64,000 bases of DNA, taken from assembly GCA_020832285.1 (NCBI GenBank), contig JAFIFB010000094.1, positions 29,303 through 93,302 of the forward strand, given 5' to 3'. Below are positions 25,596-36,616 of this stretch, piece by piece (the first letter of the stretch is position 1; each line of letters starts with the position of its first letter). Under the pieces are notes generated by a model. That model was given only the letters and a program-made list of their open reading frames with translations. It was not told the DNA's origin and made no database searches. The DNA comes from Balneolaceae bacterium. Lineage in GTDB: Bacteria; Bacteroidota; Rhodothermia; Balneolales; Balneolaceae. The translations under genes were made by a program, and so were the position numbers.

Positions 25596-26726
25596 CTAAA
25601 ACTTTTGTTTTACGGTACCGCTATTAACGGTAAACCAGGAGTTTTCATTTTTGTTGCGATAGGCTTCTTCTTCAAAAGGCCGCTCTGAAGCTGAAGTTAT
25701 AAACGTTTGTCCGGAATGTTTATTCAGCGTCTCGGTAATAATATCGGTTTTTCGCTGATCAAGATTGCCAAACACATCATCCAGAAGCATGATAGGGAGA
25801 TCGTCCAATTCGTCGGAGTAGTAGAAAAGCTGAGCCATTTTCAGTGCCATTGAAAAGAGCCGGTGCTGCCCCTGGGAACCGTAATTTCTCAACTCCATAT
25901 CACCCAGAAAAAAAACCACTTCATCGCGGTGTGGGCCGATGAGGGTCTGCTCACGCTCGGCCTCTTTTTCAAAATTCTCATCAAGCATCCGCATGTAAAC
26001 ATCTTTGATCTCCTCCTGAGAAGTGAGGTTCTTGCTGATGGTTTGGTATTCGAGGGAGGGTTCCAGTTCCAGCCCGGTAATCGTGCGGTATTGCAATGCG
26101 AGGTATTTTTTGAAACGCTCTAATACCTCGGCCCGTTTATGAATGATGGCCGAGCCGCTTTTTGCAAGCTGAATATCCCACGGTTCAAGATGCGTGCGAA
26201 GAGTTGAAACCGCACCCTGAAATTCCTGCAGCAGTTTGTTACGCTGTTTTCTGATTTTGCGGTATTCGATGAGATTTTTCAGATAGGCGGATGAAATCTG
26301 GCTGATCATACTGTCCAGAAATGTTCTCCGTTCAATCGGGCCGTCACTGGTCAGCTTCAGGTCTTCGGGGCTGAGAACCACCACCGGCACCATCCCGATC
26401 AGATCGGAAAAACGGTCAAGCGGACTGTCGTTTACAAAAAAATTTTTCCCTTCACCGCGGGAATAATTGCAGCTGATTTTAAACGAAGAACGAATTTCAC
26501 CCTGAAATTGCCCGTGAATCATAAAATATTTCTGGTCGTGATGAGCAATATAGCGATCGCTCGATGCCACAAAACTGCGGGTCATGCAAAGGTAGTGAAT
26601 TGCATCAATGAGATTGGTTTTGCCAGATCCGTTCGGCCCTGTAATGAGGTTGATATGGGGTGCAAACTCAACAACGGTATCTTCGTGGTTCCGGTAGCCC
26701 TGAAGTTTTAAGGAATGAATTTTCAT
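25596..26726 (-). CDS. recF: DNA replication and repair protein RecF
   Basis: A 376-residue SMC-like ATPase acting in recombinational gap repair with RecO and RecR. Walker A is GPNGSGKT at residues 30-37, the signature is GSQGQHRLF in the C-terminal half, and Walker B is IMLLDDVFGNLD. A coiled central part fits the family. Length is normal. It starts the leftward unit recF-dciA-ybbR. The gene is about 5 kb from dnaA here rather than directly beside it. Confidence 0.95.
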   Translation of the reverse strand: MKIHSLKLQGYRNHEDTVVEFAPHINLITGPNGSGKTNLIDAIHYLCMTRSFVASSDRYIAHHDQKYFMIHGQFQGEIRSSFKISCNYSRGEGKNFFVNDSPLDRFSDLIGMVPVVVLSPEDLKLTSDGPIERRTFLDSMISQISSAYLKNLIEYRKIRKQRNKLLQEFQGAVSTLRTHLEPWDIQLAKSGSAIIHKRAEVLERFKKYLALQYRTITGLELEPSLEYQTISKNLTSQEEIKDVYMRMLDENFEKEAEREQTLIGPHRDEVVFFLGDMELRNYGSQGQHRLFSMALKMAQLFYYSDELDDLPIMLLDDVFGNLDQRKTDIITETLNKHSGQTFITSASERPFEEEAYRNKNENSWFTVNSGTVKQKF

Positions 26727-26915
26727 GGCTCTGCGCGGTTATTGTTGCGGTCAGGGCTGAAATAAGTGATGATTTTGAAGAGACTGGATTGGGTGAATGA
26801 TAATCACTGAATTTTAAAAAAATGAAGAAAAATTCGCACAAGAATCCAGGATATAAAATCGGATCAATCCTGAAATTCCTGTGCGGTTTTCAATATATAT
26901 AGCAGGCGATATTAA

Positions 26916-28217
<1,302 letters not shown>

Positions 28218-28277
28218 TTAGTTAAATTTACATCACCGTAATGTACAGCTAAATCCTGTTACCATAAAGTAAAACCC

Positions 28278-28952
28278 ATGAAACCTATCCTGCTTTTTGA
28301 TATTGACGGAACTCTTCTGAATGTGAAGAAATCTTTCATGAAAGACTTAATCGCTGAAATCCTGGATGAACTGAGTATTTCGCCAGATTTGATTAAAAAA
28401 CGATCTTTTGCAGGGCGTACCGACCGTGATATCTTCAGTGAACTGGTTTCATTTTCTCCCAGGCCCAATGAAATGTATGAAGAAGCAAAAAAGATCTACC
28501 TTCAATTGATGAATGAAAACTTTTCTCCTGCTGATGCGGAGGTAATTGAAGGTGCCCGCGAAGCCGTTTACAGAGCATTGGAAGCAGGATTGGAAGTGGG
28601 CCTGTGCACTGGTAATTTTCGGGAATCAGCCTATTTCAAAGTAGAGGCCGCAGGTTTTTCGGATCTGTTTGAATTTGGTGGATTTGGCTGTCATCACGAG
28701 GACAGAATCCATCTGCCTGAACAAGCTCATAAAAACTTTGTGGATATACGTGGCTATGAGCCTGAACCGCAGCAATACATGATAATTGGCGATACCCCGA
28801 ATGACATCCGTTGTGCAAAATACTTTGGGGCAAAGGCCATATCGGTAACTACGGGCAGTTTTAACCGGGATCAGCTTGAAAAACATGATCCCGATCTGCT
28901 GCTGGAAAATCTGGGAGAGGTTACTGACTGGAGCCGGTATCCACTAAACTGA
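28278..28952 (+). CDS. HAD-superfamily phosphatase
   Basis: A 224-residue haloacid-dehalogenase-type hydrolase. Motif I is LLFDIDGTLL (nucleophile Asp8, acid Asp10), motif II is in LCTGNF, and motif IV is IIGDTPNDIRCAKYFGAK. A helical cap (residues 20-90) is of the phosphoglycolate-phosphatase type. The substrate cannot be read from sequence; a sugar-phosphate or phosphoglycolate is plausible. It is divergent from enolase and only 75 nt away. Confidence 0.85.
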   Translation: MKPILLFDIDGTLLNVKKSFMKDLIAEILDELSISPDLIKKRSFAGRTDRDIFSELVSFSPRPNEMYEEAKKIYLQLMNENFSPADAEVIEGAREAVYRALEAGLEVGLCTGNFRESAYFKVEAAGFSDLFEFGGFGCHHEDRIHLPEQAHKNFVDIRGYEPEPQQYMIIGDTPNDIRCAKYFGAKAISVTTGSFNRDQLEKHDPDLLLENLGEVTDWSRYPLN

Positions 28953-29117
28953 GAAAAAACGACTCCGCTGAAATTTGTATGGATTGAATTTCAAATAAAA
29001 AGAAAGAGAGATTCCTCCGCAATGGGTAAAGCAGTTGTCTACATAAACACCGGCAACCAGTATCTTAAAAAGATAACCCATTAACCATTAAACGAATACA
29101 CCAAAAACCTGCACCAG

Positions 29118-29942
29118 CTACCAAAGCCAGCCAAAAGTGAATGTAATTTGTGGTGATCCAAAAAATCGCTGTGCATCGTAGAATGGTTCTAACAAAAGCT
29201 CACCGTTTTCATCAAACATAAACGGACTCTCCCCGGGGCCAACATTTTCCCGAAGCTGAGGCTGATTTGGCATCATAATCTGTATTCCATCAGGGAAATA
29301 GTAGAAATAATACCCAAATTCGATACTGTTAAGGCGTGCAAAATTACTCCCGATATCCAATCCAAGTTTAAATTCTCCGGCTCCGCCCCAATGCCATTCA
29401 CCATCACCCATCCCGGAAAACACATCATTAACCGGCTCAAAATAATTTTGAAACTGTTCCCGGAAGCCATTGTCATTTATATCATCAAAGTAGGGATAGG
29501 AGAATGCCGCAGCAGGCCCAATCGATGCACTTACAAAAAAGCGATAATCTTCCTGAATGGTATCTGAGAATACGCGCTGCCTCATGCCCAGTAGCAATGG
29601 AAAAGCAAATGCCCTTTGATATTTATTAGGTACAATTTGCTGGCCAAAGAAAATATCGGTGAAGGTTTGCTCGCTCGCATCCCTCAGTCCAGTCATTCTG
29701 AGCGATGCAGTCAGCTCGGTCTCCCTGGCAATAACCTGCCTGAATTCGGCACCGGCGCCAAAACCAAAATTATTCATTGCAAAGTTAAAACCAAATCCGG
29801 CCCCATATTTATCCTGTATAGGTGAATAATTTCGTGGTATTTTGAGCACTTCCGGCTCCTGTATTTGAGCCTGTATTGCTTCGTTAAAAATAAACAAAGA
29901 GCAGAAACTGAATAGTATCAAATATTTAATCGATTTTCTCAT
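29118..29942 (-). CDS. Outer-membrane barrel-like protein
   Basis: Not recognised as a named family. Start taken at the Met of MRKSIKYLILFSF, which begins a clean signal peptide ending near AIQAQ. The frame is open for seven codons upstream (to 29963). The mature part reads as alternating aromatic and glycine strands (YGAGFGFNFAMNNFGFGAG, ELTASLRMTGLR, SIEFGYYFYYFPDG) and ends in FTFGWLW, a C-terminal aromatic typical of outer-membrane beta barrels. Role unknown. It converges with the HAD gene. Confidence 0.65.
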   Translation of the reverse strand: MRKSIKYLILFSFCSLFIFNEAIQAQIQEPEVLKIPRNYSPIQDKYGAGFGFNFAMNNFGFGAGAEFRQVIARETELTASLRMTGLRDASEQTFTDIFFGQQIVPNKYQRAFAFPLLLGMRQRVFSDTIQEDYRFFVSASIGPAAAFSYPYFDDINDNGFREQFQNYFEPVNDVFSGMGDGEWHWGGAGEFKLGLDIGSNFARLNSIEFGYYFYYFPDGIQIMMPNQPQLRENVGPGESPFMFDENGELLLEPFYDAQRFFGSPQITFTFGWLW

Positions 29943-30142
29943 AGTATGTAATTCTTTGGTCAATTTGATAAGCTAACGATTTTTTTACTCTCGGCATTGC
30001 ATCTTTAACACAGAAAATATCAGGTTTTATAAACTCATTATAAATTTCTTTCAAATACCGATTTGATTATTGTTTTATTTTGGCTTTTATTCCTGCTGAA
30101 ATTTCGCCCTATTATTATTTAACTCATTGGGTTCTTTTTATT

Positions 30143-30541
30143 ATGAGCACAGTTACAAAATACCTGGTCTTCGGGCCACAAGCTACATTAAGACGATTAC
30201 CTGCAAAACTTTTTGAGCATAACGAACCTAAGTTCTTGTACACTTACAACGCTCCTTCGGGTAATGATCAGATTTATGTTGCCGTTTTTGAACAATTTGA
30301 AAAACAGATTAATGCCACTATTACATTAACCTGTGTAATTGAATGTACAAACAACCGCAACCGCATTGAAATGAAAAAATCTGGCGGCAGAATGGGCTTT
30401 CGAGGCAGTTCATTGTCTGAAGATAAAAATATTGAGTCTGACATTGTTGATTTTATCATGGATTTCTCGAAACGTTTTGGCCTCTCACTTCAGGAAGAAG
30501 TAGACAAAAAAGCATCACCCGACCAGGAAGAGGAAGCTTAA
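30143..30541 (+). CDS. Conserved hypothetical protein upstream of prmC
   Basis: Not recognised. A 132-residue soluble protein beginning MSTVTKYLVFGPQATLRRLP. The frame is open further upstream to an ATG at 30080, but that adds an unlikely hydrophobic leader. It contains a run of beta strands (QIYVAVFEQFEKQINATITL, LTCVIECTNNRNRIEMKKSG), then a helical tail with acidic repeats at the end. It ends 18 nt before prmC and is likely cotranscribed with it. No catalytic motif is apparent. Confidence 0.6.
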   Translation: MSTVTKYLVFGPQATLRRLPAKLFEHNEPKFLYTYNAPSGNDQIYVAVFEQFEKQINATITLTCVIECTNNRNRIEMKKSGGRMGFRGSSLSEDKNIESDIVDFIMDFSKRFGLSLQEEVDKKASPDQEEEA

Positions 30542-30559
30542 ACCGATAAGCGAGACATT

Positions 30560-31432
30560 ATGAGCAAGGCAGACAAGGATTGGACTGTGCTGTCCATGCT
30601 CAAATGGGCCACAGACTATTTTACACAAAATAAAGTCTCTGAACCCCGACTGAGCATCGAATGGATGCTTTCGGAAGTTCTCGGAGTTAAGCGGCTTGAC
30701 CTATACCTTCAGTTCGATCGGCCATTATCTACGGCAGAACTAAAAGAACTTCGTCCGATGGTAAAAAGGCGTGCAGCCCATGAACCGCTTCAGTACATCA
30801 TCGGGAATACCTCTTTCGTTGGCACAACAATTTATGTTGAACCGGGTGTTCTCATTCCCAGGATTGAAACCGAGCAGCTCGTAGATCATATTCTTGAGCA
30901 AAATAAACATCGCAAAGATGAACCGTTGCGGCTACTTGATCTTGGTACCGGCAGCGGCTGCATTCCCATTGCCATTAAAAAAGAATACCCCGCCTGGATT
31001 TGTTCCGGAGTGGACATTTCACCGGAAGCGATTGCCATTGCCAGGAAAAATGCTCAAGCCAATGAAACCGAAGTTGAATTTTGGATGGATGATTTCTCAG
31101 ATCAAAACCGTTCTGCCAAGCTTGAATCATCCGAATGGGATCTGATTGTTTCGAACCCGCCATATATCACCGACTCGGAAAAAAGTGAGATGGACCGTCA
31201 GGTTTTGGACTACGAACCTCACATGGCTCTTTTCCACGAAAGTCCGCTGAACTTATACAAAGATATCATCCGATTTGCAGCTCAAAAAAAAGCAATCACC
31301 TATCTTGAATGCAACGATAAATCAGCTCACCTGGCAGAGGAAATCGCCATACGTTTTTATGGTACCGTTCAATGCAAAAAAGATCTCGATGGCAACAACC
31401 GCTTCCTGTTTGCATCAAATCCTCTAACTTAA
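30560..31432 (+). CDS. prmC: Peptide chain release factor N5-glutamine methyltransferase
   Basis: A 290-residue enzyme that methylates the GGQ glutamine of release factors RF1 and RF2. The SAM-binding loop is LLDLGTGSGCIPIA and the catalytic NPPY is Asn199-Tyr202 within SNPPYITDSE. The N-terminal 80 residues form the usual substrate-binding helical domain (PRLSIEWMLSEVLGVKRLDL). Length is normal. It follows a small hypothetical gene and precedes the dnaA upstream region. Confidence 0.93.
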   Translation: MSKADKDWTVLSMLKWATDYFTQNKVSEPRLSIEWMLSEVLGVKRLDLYLQFDRPLSTAELKELRPMVKRRAAHEPLQYIIGNTSFVGTTIYVEPGVLIPRIETEQLVDHILEQNKHRKDEPLRLLDLGTGSGCIPIAIKKEYPAWICSGVDISPEAIAIARKNAQANETEVEFWMDDFSDQNRSAKLESSEWDLIVSNPPYITDSEKSEMDRQVLDYEPHMALFHESPLNLYKDIIRFAAQKKAITYLECNDKSAHLAEEIAIRFYGTVQCKKDLDGNNRFLFASNPLT

Positions 31433-31435
31433 TCT

Positions 31436-31818
31436 GCTGCATAGCCTTTAATTGGTTATCAACAGAAATTCCAATAATAAATTTCAAGCCTCTGTTTTAT
31501 TGTGGATAACATGTGGAAAAGTTTTTCTCCTGAGGATAAAATATTTAATATTATTGAAAATCAGTGTTAGTGAAATGTTAACGGCTGTCAAGCGGAAATT
31601 GACAGTTTTATAATTTATTTTACAAAGCATTGCCGACCAATGGTTTAGCACGTTAATACAAATGTGGATAACTTTCATAAACTCAGGGAATATTTTTTTG
31701 ATTTGTGGTACAGAAATTCACATTTTGACCGCAGATAAATCCACGATAAAAAAATTCGTGTGGATAACTAAGAGATATTGATAACATAGTAACCACGCTT
31801 TTGGGAGGCATTGCACCG
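31436..31818. other. Candidate replication origin (oriC-like DnaA-box region)
   Basis: The gap between prmC and dnaA has three exact TGTGGATAA boxes (31501-31509, 31663-31671, 31759-31767), i.e. the inverse of TTATCCACA, plus one TTATCAACA near 31457. The region also holds long A/T runs (31530-31560 and 31600-31620) that could melt easily. The combination of repeated perfect DnaA boxes next to dnaA is the usual mark of oriC and of dnaA self-control. Skew could not be computed. Confidence 0.55.
31803..31808 (+). promoter_or_regulatory. Shine-Dalgarno sequence deciding the dnaA start
   Basis: GGGAGG lies 10 nt before the TTG at 31819. An in-frame TTG at 31801 would put the ribosome site inside the gene, so 31819 is preferred. 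Confidence 0.6.
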
Positions 31819-33264
31819 TTGAATAGAATAACAGCTGAAACTGCCTGGAATGAATGTTTACAAATCATACAGGACAACATCAGCTTTCAAAAATATAAGT
31901 CCTGGTTTGAACCGATTAAGCCTGTAAAACTGGAAAACGATACCCTGACTATACAGGTGCCCAGCCAGTTTTGGTATGAATGGCTGGAGGAGCACTACTA
32001 TAACATGCTTCGTTCTACTATTGCAAAGGTTTTGGGAAGAGAGGGAAAGCTCGAATACTCCGTTTTGGTAGAACGTTCGGATCGCGCGGAAGATAACCGC
32101 TCTATACGCCTGCCCCAACGCCCCATGCCTCCGCAAAAACCACAGGAAATGAATACTTTTACCGAATATCATCCCGGTAAAATTGAGAATCCTTTTGTAA
32201 TACCCGGCATCAGAAAAACCAATATCGATTCGAATCTTAACAGTAACTATGTATTTGAACGATATATTGAAGGAGATTGCAATCGGCTGGCACGATCCGC
32301 CGCAATGGCTATAGCTGACAACCCCGGAAGTAATTCATTTAATCCGCTCTTTGTCTATGGGGGTACAGGGCTTGGCAAAACACACCTGATCCAAAGCATT
32401 GGAAACCGGATTAAACAGGAATTCGGCGATCAGCAGGCTGTACTTTATGTCTCATCCGAGAGCTTTACAAATGAATTTGTTCAGGCAATTCGAAATAACC
32501 GAGCAAGTGAATTTTCAACCTTCTACAGAAATATTGATGTATTAATCGTTGATGACATTCAGTTTTTCAGTGGTAAAGAGAAAACCCAGGAAGAATTTTT
32601 CCATATTTTTAATGTGCTTCATCAAGATGGGAAACAGATCATTCTTAGCAGCGACCGGCCACCCAAAGACATCCCTGATATTGAGGAACGGCTTATTTCA
32701 CGATTTAGCTGGGGGCTGAGTGCCGACTTGCAAATACCCGAATACGAAACCCGATACGCAATCCTCGAACGCAAATCAAGCGACAACGGAATTACACTCG
32801 ATCCTGATATTATTGAATTTATCGCTTACAACTTCAAGTCGAATGTCCGGGACCTTGAGGGCGCAATTATCAAACTGCTGGCCACTGCTTCGCTCAAACA
32901 TGTTGATGAAATTGACCTTTCCATGGCCAAGTCGGTTCTGCGTGATATGGTTAAAAGTTCCAACTCGCAGATATCCATTGAGTTTATCCAAAACTATGTA
33001 TGTGAATATTTTGGAATCGACACTAACAAAGTTCGTGAAAAAACCCGTAAACAGGAGATTGTAGAAGCGAGACAGATTGCCATGTTCCTGGCAAAAAAAT
33101 ACACTAAATCGAGCCTCAAAACGATTGGGCTTCAATTTGGTGGACGGGACCACTCAACTGTTATCCATGCCATATCTACAGTGGAAGAACGCCTTTCCAC
33201 CAGCCCCAAACATAAACGTATGCTCAAGGAACTTGAACAAAAAATAGAAGTGGCCACTCTGTAG
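31819..33264 (+). CDS. dnaA: Chromosomal replication initiator DnaA
   Basis: A 481-residue AAA+ initiator, with a TTG start at 31819 chosen for its ribosome-binding site. Domain I begins NRITAETAWNECLQII, a variable linker (PQRPMPPQKPQEM) forms domain II, and the AAA+ domain has Walker A GGTGLGKT (181-188) and Walker B VLIVDDIQFF. Domain IV carries REKTRKQEIVEARQIAMF and the DNA-binding GGRDHSTVIHAI signature. Length is normal. The upstream region contains four DnaA boxes, so self-control is likely. Confidence 0.95.
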   Translation: MNRITAETAWNECLQIIQDNISFQKYKSWFEPIKPVKLENDTLTIQVPSQFWYEWLEEHYYNMLRSTIAKVLGREGKLEYSVLVERSDRAEDNRSIRLPQRPMPPQKPQEMNTFTEYHPGKIENPFVIPGIRKTNIDSNLNSNYVFERYIEGDCNRLARSAAMAIADNPGSNSFNPLFVYGGTGLGKTHLIQSIGNRIKQEFGDQQAVLYVSSESFTNEFVQAIRNNRASEFSTFYRNIDVLIVDDIQFFSGKEKTQEEFFHIFNVLHQDGKQIILSSDRPPKDIPDIEERLISRFSWGLSADLQIPEYETRYAILERKSSDNGITLDPDIIEFIAYNFKSNVRDLEGAIIKLLATASLKHVDEIDLSMAKSVLRDMVKSSNSQISIEFIQNYVCEYFGIDTNKVREKTRKQEIVEARQIAMFLAKKYTKSSLKTIGLQFGGRDHSTVIHAISTVEERLSTSPKHKRMLKELEQKIEVATL

Positions 33265-33764
33265 TGATTTGAGTATCTGGTGCTCTATCGATTTGTATGG
33301 GTTATGAAATTTGATCAGAAGAGCATAATTTTTTACTGCTTGTATTCTTTCTATTACAGTTCCACTCCAGGTTTCATTTCAGCGTGAAAGTGAATTGTTA
33401 TTTGTTCAGAACGCTGACCCCATAGCAGGGATCCCTGGGGCAGATCCGGCAAGTGCACCGAGGGGCGGGACGCTGCGGCCGCTGTCAGCTTGTTTGATTC
33501 GAACCGCTAAAGACGTACATACCGTCAGGTATCAACAAAATTACCACTGTGACCAACTCATAATCCACTCATCTGCCAGCAGTCTTACAGAATTTGTCCG
33601 GTCATCTGCCATCATAATTGAATTTAATACCCTCTCAAATCAAAGCAGAACCAAAAACTTTTTATTTACATAAACAAGTTTTTTGAAACAACCGATGAAT
33701 TCTTTTTCTTTCCAAAGCAAAATGAAACAAACCCTTCTGTTTCTAACCTAAGCTTTGTTACGGT
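33265..33764. repeat. Intergenic stretch with a GC-rich palindromic unit
   Basis: No gene seen. At 33410-33500 the sequence becomes sharply GC-rich: CAGGGATCCCTG is a perfect 12-bp palindrome inside CCCC...GGGG, and GCTGAC/GTCAGC bracket the unit (33409-33490 approximately). It resembles a REP-like hairpin element. The remaining interval is AT-rich and unremarkable. Confidence 0.5.
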
Positions 33765-35306
33765 ATGGGATTTACCTTAATCGATGCCATTGTAATTATT
33801 CTCTATCTGATTGCCGTTGCTGTATTTGGCATCTGGTCTGCGGGGACACAAAAATCAACAACCGATTATTTTTTAGGCGGCCGGGCCATGCCCTGGTGGG
33901 CTATCCTCTTCTCTGTGGTAGCCACCGAAACCAGCACACTTACATTTATCAGCATTCCTGCCGTGGCTTATGGAGGAAACCTTACTTTCTTACAGCTCAC
34001 TTTCGGGTATATCATCGGCCGCATTATTGTGGCAATTTGGTTTTTGCCGGCCTATGTACAGGGAGAGCTTACAACAGCTTATCAATATCTCGAACAGCGC
34101 TTTGGGCCCGGTATGCGGAAAGCAGCGAGCTCTACATTCATTATAACCCGACTACTGGCTGATGGTGTCCGCCTTTTTGCAACGGCTATTCCACTGGCCA
34201 TTATTTTCCGATTTGCCGGTGTATTCGACGGCTGGGGAGATGGCGGAATTTACCTGCTGGCCATTTCTGTTATTTCAGTAATTACTCTCATCTATACCTT
34301 TCTTGGCGGGATCAAAGCAGTTATCTGGATGGATGTTGTTCAAATGGTTGTATACATCGGCGGGGCACTTTTCGCTCTTTTTTTACTTTTCGGAAAGCTG
34401 CCAGTTTCGATCCCTGAAGCTTTCTCATCTCTCAGTGAAGCCGGTAAATTCACCTTGTTCAACTGGGGTTTTGATCTGAGCTGGTCTGCATTTCTTGCCG
34501 ACCCCTACGTTTTTTGGGTAGCCATGTTTGGCGGGGCCGTTTTTTCGATCGCCTCTCACGGAACCGATCAATTAATCGTTCAGCGCCTGTTGGCCACCGG
34601 AAACCTAAGATCAAGCCAGAAAGCCCTGATCTGGAGTGGTATTGTTGCAAGCCTTCAGTTTGGCCTTTTTCTTTTTATCGGCTTGATTCTCTATGTTTTT
34701 TACGCCGGCGCCTCCCCATCAGAAATTGGTCTTGCTACCACCGATGAAATTTTTGCCAGATTCATCGTTGATCACATGCCGGTAGGTGTAGCTGGCCTCA
34801 TCGTGGCTTCACTTTTTGCAGCAGCCATGAGCAGCCTGAGTTCGTCCCTAAATGCACTCGCCTCTTCCACTACATATGATCTCATTAAACCAATGTCTAA
34901 AGCTGTATGGGATGATGCCAGGGAGCTCTGGATTTCAAGAATGGTAACCATCGGCTGGGGTGTGATTCTGACCGGCTCAGCATTTCTGTTCACCTGGCTT
35001 CAGCTTAGTGGTGATGATCGCCCTGCAATTGTAGAACTTGGTTTGGGAATTGCCTCTTACACTTACGGCGGACTACTCGGAATTTTTCTATTGGGCCGAA
35101 TTTTTTCAAAACCCGACAAAACCGACGCAATGATCGGGTTTTTCAGTGGCTTAATCGCCCTGCTTTTCATGGTAGAAGGCCCCCTTCAGGAATTTTTTCC
35201 TGGTGAACCGCTCACCATCGCCTGGCCGCTCTATACATTTGCAGGTGGGCTGATTGTAATTATAGTAGCAAATATCAGTTATTATATCCGAAAACAGTTA
35301 TCCTGA
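33765..35306 (+). CDS. Sodium/solute symporter (SSS family)
   Basis: A 513-residue membrane transporter with about 13 hydrophobic segments. Opening block GFTLIDAIVIILYLIAVAVF, then STTDYFLGGRAMPWWAI and FGYIIGRIIVAIWFLP, then SHGTDQLIVQRLLATGNLRS, which is the SSS signature region. The sodium-coupled family imports sugars, amino acids, pantothenate or inositol, and the particular substrate cannot be read here. Length is normal. It stands alone, 500 nt after dnaA. Confidence 0.9.
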   Translation: MGFTLIDAIVIILYLIAVAVFGIWSAGTQKSTTDYFLGGRAMPWWAILFSVVATETSTLTFISIPAVAYGGNLTFLQLTFGYIIGRIIVAIWFLPAYVQGELTTAYQYLEQRFGPGMRKAASSTFIITRLLADGVRLFATAIPLAIIFRFAGVFDGWGDGGIYLLAISVISVITLIYTFLGGIKAVIWMDVVQMVVYIGGALFALFLLFGKLPVSIPEAFSSLSEAGKFTLFNWGFDLSWSAFLADPYVFWVAMFGGAVFSIASHGTDQLIVQRLLATGNLRSSQKALIWSGIVASLQFGLFLFIGLILYVFYAGASPSEIGLATTDEIFARFIVDHMPVGVAGLIVASLFAAAMSSLSSSLNALASSTTYDLIKPMSKAVWDDARELWISRMVTIGWGVILTGSAFLFTWLQLSGDDRPAIVELGLGIASYTYGGLLGIFLLGRIFSKPDKTDAMIGFFSGLIALLFMVEGPLQEFFPGEPLTIAWPLYTFAGGLIVIIVANISYYIRKQLS

Positions 35307-35414
35307 TTATTACAATAAAATTAATTGCTTAAGAAAACCGATCTTGATTTAATCTGTAATAGAGGAAATGCGTACCTGGTTCAAATATTGCAGACAGAAA
35401 CAACGACACCTTTT

Positions 35415-36614
35415 TTAATCATCCGCAAACACCCGCCTTAAAATCTCCCCGGCAATTTGTTCTTTGGGGCCATTAAAAGTCTCCTCTGTCTCCCTGCCAA
35501 ATAAATGAACTGTGTTCCTGTCAGATTCAAAACCGGAATCACTTTCAGAAAGTGAATTAGCGCAGATCCAGTCGAGGTTTTTTTTATGGAGTTTAGAAAG
35601 TGCATTTTCTTTCAGCCCCTCTGTTTCCATCGCAAAACCAATCAGCACCTGTCCCTTTTTCTTGCGTTTACCCAGCCAGGCCAGAATATCTGGGTTCTGC
35701 TCCAATTGAATAGTTCGTTCAGCCCTTTCTTTCTTCACTTTTTGCCCGTGCTTTTCACTTGGTTTAAAATCGGATACGGCAGCCGCCATTATCACTACAT
35801 CGGCCGCGGCATAATCCTGTATCTGCTCAAAAAGGTCATCGGCAGAGAGAAATGATCTCGTCTGAAGACGACTGGGTATTGAAACTGTAACAGGACCATG
35901 AAGTAAAATCACATCACCGCCCAATGCCCGGGCAGCTTCAGCCATAGCGATACCCATTTTACCGGAACTCGGGTTTGAAATAAACCGCACAGGATCCAAA
36001 AACTCGCGGGTGGGCCCTGCGGTTACGACCACTTTTTTACCGGTAAGCGGTCCTTTAATCCGGTGCCGCTGGATAATTTCAACAGATTTTTTCAGGATGA
36101 CTTCAGGTTCGGGAAGCCTGCCTGTCGCCTCAAGCCCGCTGGCAAGATAACCGGACTCCGGCTCAAGAACATAGTAACCCACCCTTAAAGCTTGCTTCAG
36201 ATTTTCTGTAACAGCCGGGCTCTCATACATTTCACCGTCCATTGTCGGGCAGATTAAAATGGGGCACCGGGCAGCCAGCACAGTGGATGTGAGCATATTA
36301 TCGGATTGCCCGTGCACGATTTTGGAAAGTGTGTTTGCAGTACAGGGGGCAATAACAAAAAGATCAGCCCACTCACCCCAGTGGATATGCTTTGTCCAGC
36401 TGTTTCCGGAATTTTCATCATTGAAGACATCCACGGCTACTTCATATCGGCTGAGAGAAGAGAATGTTTCAGTTCCAACAAACCGGGTGGCTGAGGGGGT
36501 CATGCAAACCCGTACTTCCGCACCCGATTTCTGAAACTCACGCAAAAGAAACGCCGCTTTGTATGCGGCAATTCCACCGGTAACGCCCAATATGATGCGC
36601 TTACCGGAAAGCAT
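35415..36614 (-). CDS. coaBC: Bifunctional phosphopantothenoylcysteine decarboxylase/synthetase
   Basis: A 399-residue coenzyme A biosynthesis enzyme. The N-terminal CoaC flavoprotein half has [36 protein letters not shown] and CPTMDGEMY (the PXMNxxMW-like active site). The C-terminal CoaB half has [26 protein letters not shown] and [12 protein letters not shown]. It begins 2 nt after the rpoZ stop, at the end of the yicC-gmk-rpoZ-coaBC unit, a conserved grouping. Full length. Confidence 0.95.
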   Translation of the reverse strand: MLSGKRIILGVTGGIAAYKAAFLLREFQKSGAEVRVCMTPSATRFVGTETFSSLSRYEVAVDVFNDENSGNSWTKHIHWGEWADLFVIAPCTANTLSKIVHGQSDNMLTSTVLAARCPILICPTMDGEMYESPAVTENLKQALRVGYYVLEPESGYLASGLEATGRLPEPEVILKKSVEIIQRHRIKGPLTGKKVVVTAGPTREFLDPVRFISNPSSGKMGIAMAEAARALGGDVILLHGPVTVSIPSRLQTRSFLSADDLFEQIQDYAAADVVIMAAAVSDFKPSEKHGQKVKKERAERTIQLEQNPDILAWLGKRKKKGQVLIGFAMETEGLKENALSKLHKKNLDWICANSLSESDSGFESDRNTVHLFGRETEETFNGPKEQIAGEILRRVFADD

Positions 36615-36616
36615 AA

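Noticed and set aside
33395..33673. 92-residue open frame after dnaA
   Set aside because: Runs across a GC-rich palindromic unit; the protein text looks random.
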